NCBI GenBank assembly: GCA_002371345.1
Contig: DFHY01000099.1
Coordinates: forward strand, 1 to 11,840
Direction: 5' to 3'
Source of the DNA: Lachnospiraceae bacterium UBA3711
GTDB taxonomy: Bacteria; Bacillota; Clostridia; Lachnospirales; Lachnospiraceae
DNA length: 11,840 nucleotides
Part shown: positions 6,852 to 11,840 of the stretch, in pieces
Layout: each line of letters opens with the position of its first letter
Position numbering within the stretch: position 1 is the first letter of the stretch
Translations under genes and position numbers: made by a program
The notes under the pieces: model-generated
Database searches by the model: none
What the model was told of the DNA's origin: nothing
What the model saw: the letters and a program-made list of their open reading frames with translations, nothing else

Positions 6852-6880
6852 TTGACAAAAACTGTCTTAGACAGTATATT
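6852..6880 (+). promoter_or_regulatory. Strong promoter with an operator-like palindrome in its spacer
   Basis: TTGACA (6852-6857) and TATATT (6875-6880) are 17 bp apart, a near-consensus promoter. The spacer is filled by ACTGTC (6861-6866) and GACAGT (6870-6875), perfect inverted arms separated by TTA. A repressor bound there would block RNA polymerase directly. Transcription should start near 6887. Confidence 0.7.
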
Positions 6881-6896
6881 GTTAGAGTAATCTAAC
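6881..6896. promoter_or_regulatory. GTTAG-N6-CTAAC palindrome, copy 1
   Basis: GTTAGA (6881-6886) and TCTAAC (6891-6896) are inverted arms lying directly over the predicted start of transcription. The sequence resembles part of DtxR/IdeR-type metal-regulator boxes. The identity of the regulator is inference. Confidence 0.5.
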
Positions 6897-6924
6897 TAAA
6901 CCGCAGCAAACCGGCTGCGGTTTA
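6897..6924 (+). terminator. Terminator-like or attenuator hairpin
   Basis: TAAACCGCAG (6897-6906) pairs perfectly with CTGCGGTTTA (6915-6924) around an 8-base loop. Only a short UUUA follows, then A-rich sequence, so it is a weak terminator at best. It begins about ten bases after the predicted transcription start, so it may act as a 5' stabilising stem or attenuator, or may end transcripts coming from the flavoprotein gene. Confidence 0.45.
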
Positions 6925-6937
6925 TAAAAAGGCATAG

Positions 6938-6953
6938 GTTAGGAATGGCTAAC
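6938..6953. promoter_or_regulatory. GTTAG-N6-CTAAC palindrome, copy 2
   Basis: GTTAG (6938-6942) and CTAAC (6949-6953), widened by a further G/C pair on each side (6937 and 6954), repeat the arms and the spacing of copy 1 exactly, 57 bp further on. Two matching sites flanking one short leader support a real operator pair. Confidence 0.45.
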
Positions 6954-6974
6954 CAGCAGATGGGAGTTTGCTCT

Positions 6975-7133
6975 ATGAGTATAGTTATTTTATTTACTCA
7001 CACGATCTCTCATAAGATGGTACAGTGCGCAATGAACAGTATATGCGGGAATACGAAGATTGTCCGTTCGCATACCAGTTCCATGAATTCCCTGAGAGAC
7101 ATCCTTGAGGAGCATGCCGGCGCCATCGCGTGA
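6975..7133 (+). CDS. Possible small protein (52 aa), unknown function
   Basis: An open frame starts at ATG 6975, eight bases after GGGAG (6962-6966), and gives a 52-residue product beginning MSIVILFTHTISHKMVQCAM and ending SLRDILEEHAGAIA. It has two cysteines (residues 18 and 24), several histidines and one short hydrophobic N-terminal strand, but no signal peptide or clear membrane helix. Earlier in-frame ATGs at 6945 and 6960 have no properly spaced ribosome site, and the first lies inside palindrome copy 2. I do not recognise the family. Support comes from context: a strong, apparently regulated promoter at 6852-6880 leads to no other gene before 7263. It may instead be a chance frame or a decayed gene. 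Confidence 0.35.
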   Translation: MSIVILFTHTISHKMVQCAMNSICGNTKIVRSHTSSMNSLRDILEEHAGAIA

Positions 7134-7243
7134 GACGGGCGGCTGATGCCAGCATGGAGGATGGCGTAGTGGGCGCCGGGCGCGTCCGTGCCGGCCCATG
7201 AGAAGAGTGTTTCTGAAAGGTAATCATTGCTTTTTTCCACCCG
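7134..7243 (+). other. Gap with one GC-rich imperfect hairpin
   Basis: TGGG (7170-7173) plus CCGG (7176-7179) can pair with CCGG (7191-7194) plus CCCA (7195-7198), leaving a 2-base bulge and an 11-base loop. No U-run follows directly. A T-run at 7231-7236 lies too far away for a terminator. Otherwise nothing is recognisable here. Confidence 0.35.
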
Positions 7244-7264
7244 ATAAACTACATTGTAGTTTAT
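7244..7264. promoter_or_regulatory. Perfect 10+1+10 palindrome over the start codon (BlaI/MecI/CopY-like operator)
   Basis: ATAAACTACA (7244-7253) and TGTAGTTTAT (7255-7264) are perfect inverted arms around a single T. The core TACA-T-TGTA resembles the TACA-N-TGTA operators of the BlaI/MecI/CopY repressor family. A weak promoter, TTGCTT (7227-7232) and TACATT (7250-7255) 17 bp apart, would place its -10 inside the palindrome and the start of transcription at the ATG. No repressor gene of this family is in the window. Confidence 0.65.
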
Positions 7265-8468
7265 GAGAAAGAAAATATCTGAACTGATAAAGGGGATAAT
7301 GAGCAGGGATGTAAGAACGCATGCATCCAGCATTGCGTTCTTTTTCTTTATGTCTTTTATACCGCTGCTGACCCTGCTGGCTTCCGTACTGCCGTTCTTC
7401 GGCATAAGCTCAGGCAATGTAATACGGTTTTTCCATGAGATATTTCCTGATGATTCAAAGCAGGTGGTTGACGCAGTCATCCTTGAAGCTTTTGATCATT
7501 CAGGGGCGGCGTTCTCTATATCTGTCATCATGCTCTTGTGGACTGCGTCAAGGGGCGTATCGGCGCTTACTGACGGCCTCAACGCAATGTATGACGAGAA
7601 AGAGGAGCGCAGGTTCGGCGTGCGGACGCTGCTCTCATTTGTCTATACTCTGGTGCTGATGGGCTTTATGACCGTCGTTATATATCTGATATTTGACGGC
7701 CGTATCAGAGCCATCCTCAGGACATTTTTCCCGGGTATCCGCATACAGTCAATTGCGGGGACTTTCATTGAGTTCCTGATGCTTCTGCTGGTAGGCATAC
7801 TGTTTTTCTGTATAGTCTACCGGTTTCTGCCGGCAGGCCGCAGGGACTTTCTGCGGCAGTTCCCCGGAGCTTTCATAGCGTCCGCCGGCTGGGTTCTGTT
7901 CTCCATGGGATTCAGGGTATATGTAAGTATGTTCAACAGCTTTACCAGGTTCTATGGAAGCCTCGCGACGGTAATTGTCCTGCTGTTCTGGTTTTACTGG
8001 ATATTCTTTATCCTGCTTACAGGGGGCTACGTCAACGCCCATATGAGTGAGATTGTTCCGGGAAGGTTTCTCACTCTTTTTTCCGAGGAGAAGAAAACCG
8101 GCACAATAACGGCGGCGCTGTTTGTGCTCGGGTTTATCGCATTTCTGTCAGACTGCTATCTGAACTGGAAGTTCTCATTGGTCAGCAACAGCAGATATTT
8201 CATAATACTGCTGAGAATAATAGCTGTCGGAACCTGGCTCGCGGCGACGGCTGTACTGTCCAGAAGGATGAATGCGCCTATTCCCAGATGGTACAGAGTG
8301 GTTCTCATTCTGCTGGCAGCAGGGGACTTCATTCTTATGCGCAGGGCCCTTTTCCCAAATGTATATATCTTTCTGGCTGTTTTCGCGGTCTGGAATGCCA
8401 TGCTTCTGCTTCTGTGTATGAACGGACCGTTCCGCAGGAAGCAGGGTAAGGCTGTCCGCCGCAGATAG
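7263..8468 (+). CDS. YihY/virulence factor BrkB family membrane protein with extended C-terminus
   Basis: A 401-residue polytopic membrane protein. The amphipathic N-terminus and the first helix (SSIAFFFFMSFIPLLTLLASVLPFFGI), then LLWTASRGVSALTDGLNAMYDEKEERR and FYGSLATVIVLLFWFYWIFFILLTGGYVNAHM, are YihY/BrkB (UPF0761) hallmarks. Six helices lie at about 23-48, 81-103, 122-145, 168-190, 200-220 and 232-258. Family proteins are usually near 270-320 residues; here four further hydrophobic segments (about 281-300, 312-332, 342-360, 368-389) follow. The function of the family is unsettled; the old RNase BN name is wrong. In-frame stops at 7245 and 7257 limit the start to ATG 7263 or ATG 7299. The first keeps the normal N-terminus but has no Shine-Dalgarno site and sits in a palindrome, so translation may be leaderless. 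No terminator is visible after it. Confidence 0.85.
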   Translation: MRKKISELIKGIMSRDVRTHASSIAFFFFMSFIPLLTLLASVLPFFGISSGNVIRFFHEIFPDDSKQVVDAVILEAFDHSGAAFSISVIMLLWTASRGVSALTDGLNAMYDEKEERRFGVRTLLSFVYTLVLMGFMTVVIYLIFDGRIRAILRTFFPGIRIQSIAGTFIEFLMLLLVGILFFCIVYRFLPAGRRDFLRQFPGAFIASAGWVLFSMGFRVYVSMFNSFTRFYGSLATVIVLLFWFYWIFFILLTGGYVNAHMSEIVPGRFLTLFSEEKKTGTITAALFVLGFIAFLSDCYLNWKFSLVSNSRYFIILLRIIAVGTWLAATAVLSRRMNAPIPRWYRVVLILLAAGDFILMRRALFPNVYIFLAVFAVWNAMLLLLCMNGPFRRKQGKAVRRR

Positions 8469-8478
8469 CTGATTCCTC

Positions 8479-8508
8479 TTGTATGTTGATACATTGCGGG
8501 TGTATTAT
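8479..8508 (+). promoter_or_regulatory. Weak candidate promoter for the diguanylate cyclase gene
   Basis: TTGTAT (8479-8484) and TATTAT (8503-8508) are 18 bp apart; the -10 matches 5/6 but the -35 only 3/6. The -35 side overlaps a small TGTAT-GTTG-ATACA hairpin at 8480-8493. Read-through from the membrane-protein gene is equally possible. Confidence 0.25.
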
Positions 8509-8565
8509 GATTGCATAGTGTTGTACGGGGGGTTTGCTTCTTGATGTCTGTTGGGTGGTATTGCT

Positions 8566-10473
8566 ATGGGTGAAAAGAGAATCCATATCGCGTATCTGAC
8601 TGCCGACTGGAACCGGGAACTGGTCAGTGTCGCTCTTGGCGCGGTTCTCAAATTTCAGGAGATTCACAAGGATGTATATGTCCATGTCTTTGACTGCTTT
8701 TCTTTTGCGCTGTACAGCGGCCGGGAAGGATCAGGATATCAGATCTACGATCTTCCCGATCTGAGAAGGTATGACGCGGTTCTCATTCAGGCACATCAGA
8801 TTATGGATACGGAAGCCATAAGGAAGCTTGAGCTGAGGCTCAGGGAAGCGCGTGTTCCCGCGATCTCTGTCGGCGCGAAGATGGAGGGTTGTACCTTCAT
8901 CGGCACGGACGACTATTCGGCCGCGAGGGAACTGACGGAGCATGTGGTGAAGGCGCATGGCGCCCGGACTTTCATGTTCCTTAAGGGATGTGAACGCGAT
9001 GACGGCAGAGGAGAGGCCGAGCTGAGGCGGGAGGCCTTTGAGGACGTCTGCCGCGAGAACGGTATTCCCGAAGAGAACATTTCCTACTTTGAGGGCGGCT
9101 GGGAGAGCCGAAGAGGAAGAATAGCGGCCGAGGAACTGCTGGCGTCGGGAAAACCGCTTCCTGACGCTATTGTGTCGGCAAATGACGAGATGGCGCTCGG
9201 AGCGCTCGGAGGCCTGATAGACGCAGGAATAAAGGTTCCGCAGGATGTGATCGTAACAGGCTTCGACGGCATCCTGAGCGCGTCGCTGTCGGATCCGGGG
9301 CTTACGACCATATCCCGCAATTTTGATACGCTGATAACAACAGCGCTGGAGACCCTGCTGGCGAGGATCAGCGGTGAAGACGTATCCCGCAGGATATTCA
9401 GCCCGTATAAGATAATCTGCTCTGAGTCATGCGGATGCTCGGAGAACGCGCTCAGCAGCCTGAAGAAGATCAAGAGGATGTATTATGAGAATGCGCGTCT
9501 GCAGGAGAGACTGTACTTCCAGCAGGATACCATGACTGCGGATCTGTTCCGTGCTGACAGCAATATGATCCTGGAGACCATGGAGAATCATTACCGGATC
9601 TTCGGGGAAGGGCGTCTGTACCTGTTTGCAAATGACTATTATTACGATCATTATAAGGGAAAAGAGTCAAACCATGATCTTGAAGGAAGATCATATTCAG
9701 ACTCGCTGCTGATGGTCGGGTGCGGCGGCAGAGACGATGCCGTGCGCAGGGAGGACGGGACATATCTGCGCATTTCCAGACATGAGCTGATAGAAGCGCC
9801 TCTGCTCAGGGATGAGAGGCTGCTGATCTGCTATGCCCTGCATTTTAAGAATGTCAACATGGGATTCCTGGCTCTGACACAGCCTCCGTCTGTTGTGGAG
9901 ATGCATCTGCATGAGAACATGGTGAACCTGTGTGTGTTCGCGATGGAAAACGCCAGGCACAGAATCAGGTCCCATGAGCTGAATCAGAAGCTTAACGCAC
10001 TGTACATGCAGGATCAGATGACGGGACTGTACAACCGCTTCGGATATGACCGTCTTGCGGGGGGACTGTTTGACGATATCAATGACCGCGGTGGAGATGT
10101 TCATGTCCTGTTCCTTGATATCGATGATATGAAGGAGATAAATGACCGGTACGGCCATGACAAGGGCGATCTGGCTATCAGGACGGTATCAAAGGTTATG
10201 AACGGGTCGTGCCGGAAGAGCGATTTCAAGATGCGATATGGCGGAGATGAGTTTGTGATCATCACGGAGGCCGGCAAGGTCGATCTCAAGGGGCGGCTGA
10301 CTGAGAATTTCCGCCGTATAAACGAGAGCGGCGAGCTGCCGTTCTACCTTGGAGTCAGCATAGGCGATTATACGGTAAAGGGAAAGAACCCGGAAACACT
10401 GGATGAGCTGCTGCGGCACGCGGACGAGCTGATGTACCGGGAGAAGAGCCGGAAGAAGCGGGTGAAGAAGTAA
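8566..10473 (+). CDS. Diguanylate cyclase with LacI-type ligand-binding sensor domain
   Basis: A 635-residue soluble protein. Residues 1-285 are a LacI/GalR-type periplasmic-binding-protein fold (IAYLTADWNRELVSVALGA, FIGTDDYSAARELTEHV, PDAIVSANDEMALGALGGLI, VPQDVIVTGFDG) without a helix-turn-helix, so it senses a ligand in the cytoplasm. A cysteine-rich junction (CSESCGCSE) and a coiled coil lead to a GAF-like middle region (about 320-460). A second helix runs into the C-terminal GGDEF domain: DQMTGLYNRFGYDR, the metal site FLDIDDMKEINDRYGHDKGD, the intact GGDEF at 559-563 and the product-inhibition I-site RKSD at 550-553. It should make c-di-GMP from two GTP. There are no membrane helices and no EAL or HD-GYP domain. 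ATG 8566 has GGGTGG at 8553-8558; a TTG at 8551 has no ribosome site. The ligand is unknown; sugars or nucleosides are usual for this fold. Confidence 0.92.
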   Translation: MGEKRIHIAYLTADWNRELVSVALGAVLKFQEIHKDVYVHVFDCFSFALYSGREGSGYQIYDLPDLRRYDAVLIQAHQIMDTEAIRKLELRLREARVPAISVGAKMEGCTFIGTDDYSAARELTEHVVKAHGARTFMFLKGCERDDGRGEAELRREAFEDVCRENGIPEENISYFEGGWESRRGRIAAEELLASGKPLPDAIVSANDEMALGALGGLIDAGIKVPQDVIVTGFDGILSASLSDPGLTTISRNFDTLITTALETLLARISGEDVSRRIFSPYKIICSESCGCSENALSSLKKIKRMYYENARLQERLYFQQDTMTADLFRADSNMILETMENHYRIFGEGRLYLFANDYYYDHYKGKESNHDLEGRSYSDSLLMVGCGGRDDAVRREDGTYLRISRHELIEAPLLRDERLLICYALHFKNVNMGFLALTQPPSVVEMHLHENMVNLCVFAMENARHRIRSHELNQKLNALYMQDQMTGLYNRFGYDRLAGGLFDDINDRGGDVHVLFLDIDDMKEINDRYGHDKGDLAIRTVSKVMNGSCRKSDFKMRYGGDEFVIITEAGKVDLKGRLTENFRRINESGELPFYLGVSIGDYTVKGKNPETLDELLRHADELMYREKSRKKRVKK

Positions 10474-10520
10474 TTACAACCCTGTTTGTGCCTGCCGAAA
10501 CAGGCGGAATGGAGACTGAT

Positions 10521-11489
10521 ATGCCTGATATTAATTATCTGCTGTTTCTTCAGAATATGAGAAACGCGACCGGCGGAGCCTTTGACGAGTTTTTCAATGC
10601 CCTGTCAAAGTTTGCCGTCGACATCATGCCCTTCCTGCCGTTTGTGGTTCTGTGGGCGGTGGACAAAAGATGGGGCCGCCGCTTTATGGCAACGCTCTGG
10701 ATCGGCGAGTTTATAAATGGACTGATTAAGCTGACGGTGTGCGCGTACCGTCCCTGGATACGGTCGGATAAGATCGAGCCGGCGGGGGATTCGAAGGTCG
10801 CGGCTACAGGATACTCATTTCCGAGCGGTCACAGTATGGTTGCCACCGGGATGTACGGAACGACTGCGGCGTGGCAGTGGAAGAAGCGCAGATGGCTGAG
10901 CATACTGTTCATAGTATTGATAGCGCTGACCTGCTTCTCAAGGAATTTCCTCGGAGTGCATACCCCTCAGGATGTTGTGGTCGGCTTTTCCGAGAGCCTG
11001 CTCCTGATATTTGTGGTCGGTTATGTGCAGAAGAGAACCGAGAACAGCGAGAGAGCGGCGAACGTGCTCTCCGTGATCGGCATTGCCGCGATTATCGTGG
11101 GTATTATCTATGTTAAGATGAAGCCGTACCCCATGGATTATGTGAACGGTGCTCTGCTCGTGGACCCTAAGGTTATGATGAACGATTTCATCTTTGGCTG
11201 CGGGGGACTGGCCGGCTTCATAGTCGGAGATCTGATTGACCGGAAGGCGGTTCATTATGAGATCCCCGTCGGATCGAAGAACCTGCCGATACTGGCCTGC
11301 ACCGGCGCCGCGCTCGCATATGCATGGAGGGCGTACTTCCTGGGAGCGACTTTGATTCCTCTCTTCGGACCGCACTGGGGAAGATTCACGGGAGCTTTCC
11401 TGATGGTGATGTTCGGGATGGTGTTCTGGCCGCTCTGCATAAGGAAGTTTACGAAGGAAGATGCATCCGCGCAGCAGATGGCGCGGTGA
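10521..11489 (+). CDS. PAP2-family membrane phosphatase
   Basis: A 322-residue integral membrane protein with all three acid-phosphatase motifs: KLTVCAYRP (Lys70, Arg77), PSGH (101-104) and SRNFLGVH (Ser140, Arg141, His147), followed by Asp151. PAP2 enzymes dephosphorylate lipid phosphates such as undecaprenyl pyrophosphate, phosphatidic acid or phosphatidylglycerol phosphate, with the active site facing outward. The substrate cannot be read here. About eight hydrophobic segments are present; the two or three after residue 185 go beyond the smallest PAP2 core. ATG 10521 has TGGAG at 10510-10514 six bases upstream; GTG 10488 and ATG 10509 in the same frame have no good site. It starts 47 bases after the diguanylate cyclase stop with no terminator between, so the two genes are probably co-transcribed. 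Confidence 0.9.
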   Translation: MPDINYLLFLQNMRNATGGAFDEFFNALSKFAVDIMPFLPFVVLWAVDKRWGRRFMATLWIGEFINGLIKLTVCAYRPWIRSDKIEPAGDSKVAATGYSFPSGHSMVATGMYGTTAAWQWKKRRWLSILFIVLIALTCFSRNFLGVHTPQDVVVGFSESLLLIFVVGYVQKRTENSERAANVLSVIGIAAIIVGIIYVKMKPYPMDYVNGALLVDPKVMMNDFIFGCGGLAGFIVGDLIDRKAVHYEIPVGSKNLPILACTGAALAYAWRAYFLGATLIPLFGPHWGRFTGAFLMVMFGMVFWPLCIRKFTKEDASAQQMAR

Positions 11490-11514
11490 AGCGGTCTGTT
11501 TATTGTGCATTATT

Positions 11515-11553
11515 GTCAGGGGTGAAAGCTGCTTTTGCTCCTGGCATTTTTTT
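11515..11553 (+). terminator. Intrinsic terminator after the PAP2 gene
   Basis: A 14-bp stem (11515-11528 with 11532-11545, including four G-U pairs) closes on the 3-base loop CTG and is followed by A and seven T (11547-11553). It lies 25 bases after the PAP2 stop and is the clearest terminator of a protein operon in the window. A small CGGGA/TCCCG hairpin at 11554-11568 follows. Confidence 0.8.
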
Positions 11554-11576
11554 CGGGAAAAAATCCCGTTAACAGG

Positions 11577-11605
11577 TTGACAAACTGCCGCTTCTGGCAC
11601 ACAAT
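11577..11605 (+). promoter_or_regulatory. Promoter of the ncRNA candidate
   Basis: A perfect TTGACA (11577-11582) is followed after 17 bp by CACAAT (11600-11605, 4/6). Transcription should begin near 11611. CACAC (11598-11602) and GTGTG (11609-11613) form an inverted repeat across the -10 and start site, which may be an operator or chance. Confidence 0.6.
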
Positions 11606-11610
11606 GAAGT

Positions 11611-11817
11611 GTGGAATCCGGTAAGTAAGGCTACCGCAGGGATATGGATTGCTGCCGCGAAGTAGTGGAGACACTATTAGAGGGTCAACAGGGGATATCG
11701 AAGCACAAGGTATCACTTAACGCAATTGCACCGCCCTGCGATGCTGAAGCTCAAACGGTGCAGGAGTGGCGTAATTGATTATGCGTAAGGTCCGCATCCG
11801 TTTGGGTGCGGTTTTTT
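11611..11817 (+). ncRNA. Structured non-coding RNA candidate, about 200 nt, family not recognised
   Basis: The stretch has its own promoter and terminator, no ORF of note on the + strand and many nested complementarities. In order: CGGTA/TACCG (11619-11623/11632-11636); TAGTG-GAGA-CACTA with a GNRA loop (11663-11676); GATATC/GGTATC (11694-11699/11709-11714); TTGCACCG/CGGTGCAG (11726-11733/11756-11763, one G-U) with a 22-base loop; GCGTAA-TTGA-TTATGC (11769-11784). The 22-base loop starts with CCCTGCG (11734-11740), which is exactly complementary to CGCAGGG at 11635-11641, a 7-bp pseudoknot candidate. I could not match it to RNase P, tmRNA, SRP RNA, T-box or common riboswitches. 6S RNA and the raiA-type RNA of Clostridia fit by size and should be tested; neither is shown. 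It could be a long riboswitch-like leader, but the terminator argues for a free RNA. Confidence 0.6.
11792..11817 (+). terminator. Intrinsic terminator of the ncRNA candidate
   Basis: CCGCATCC (11792-11799) pairs with GGGTGCGG (11804-11811, one G-U) around GTTT, followed by six T (11812-11817). This is a textbook intrinsic terminator. Confidence 0.88.
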
Positions 11818-11840
11818 GATATACGCAAAGAGCGTACAGG

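Noticed and set aside
6945..6974. Earlier starts of the 52-residue ORF at 6945 or 6960
   Set aside because: Neither has a correctly spaced Shine-Dalgarno site, and 6945 lies within the second GTTAG-N6-CTAAC palindrome.
7263..8468. RNase BN (tRNA-processing enzyme) name for the YihY/BrkB protein
   Set aside because: RNase BN activity belongs to the metallo-beta-lactamase RNase Z (elaC); the old label on this membrane family is an error.
8566..9430. LacI-family transcription regulator
   Set aside because: The ligand-binding fold is there but the N-terminal helix-turn-helix is missing and a GGDEF domain follows, so it is a sensor of a diguanylate cyclase.
11554..11568. CGGGA/TCCCG hairpin as a second terminator
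   Set aside because: The stem is only 5 bp and no T-run follows it; the strong terminator just upstream is sufficient.
10938..11600. 220-residue minus-strand frame over the PAP2 gene and terminator
   Set aside because: It would read through the PAP2 conserved motifs in antisense and start in the terminator/promoter region; no domain is visible.
11611..11817. SRP RNA, tmRNA, RNase P RNA or T-box leader
   Set aside because: The conserved landmarks I know (SRP GGAAGCAGC loop, tmRNA tRNA-like ends, RNase P GAGGAAAGTCC, T-box GGGTGG.ACCGCG) are not present.

Overview
The window looks like chromosomal DNA from a Firmicute of the class Clostridia, most likely a Lachnospiraceae-type gut anaerobe. 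This is inferred from the gene set and order (MtaB, IreB, RuvX, DUF1292, RNase J, YlbF, U32), from Gram-positive Shine-Dalgarno sites (AAAGGAG, GGAGGT), from an anaerobe-style iron-sulfur flavoprotein, and from base composition near half GC by eye. All protein genes and recognised signals are on the + strand. I saw no tRNA, rRNA, CRISPR array, insertion sequence or phage gene.

Positions 1-5647 hold a conserved housekeeping block. The 3' part of mtaB (tRNA methylthiotransferase) is followed by a promoter that overlaps its stop codon. That promoter leads into ireB, ruvX and a DUF1292 gene, which overlap or nearly overlap and so look translationally coupled. RNase J follows, with a TTG start behind two tandem hairpins, then a YlbF-family gene and a U32 'peptidase' of the tRNA/rRNA-hydroxylation type. 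The U32 protein carries a Gly/Ser/Cys-rich insertion inside its iron-sulfur domain. The shared theme is RNA metabolism and DNA/cell-wall-stress housekeeping.

Positions 5648-8468 are accessory and rich in regulatory signals. A flavodoxin-fold iron-sulfur flavoprotein with a C-terminal zinc-ribbon-like module has two overlapping promoters, a structured leader and a near-ideal ribosome site. Next comes a compact control region (6852-6954): a strong promoter, a palindrome between its -35 and -10, two copies of GTTAG-N6-CTAAC resembling DtxR-type metal boxes, and a 10-bp hairpin. It precedes a possible 52-residue protein. A YihY/BrkB-family membrane protein follows; its only plausible start codon lies inside a perfect 10+1+10 palindrome of the BlaI/MecI/CopY type, so the mRNA may be leaderless.

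Positions 8469-11489 hold a soluble diguanylate cyclase, in which a LacI-type ligand-binding domain without HTH is joined to a GGDEF domain with an intact I-site, and a PAP2-family membrane phosphatase closed by a long intrinsic terminator. Positions 11577-11817 hold a free-standing transcription unit with its own promoter and terminator and no ORF. It is dense in hairpins and has a 7-bp pseudoknot candidate. It looks like a structured non-coding RNA of about 200 nt that I could not assign to a family, and it is the strongest candidate here for something little described.
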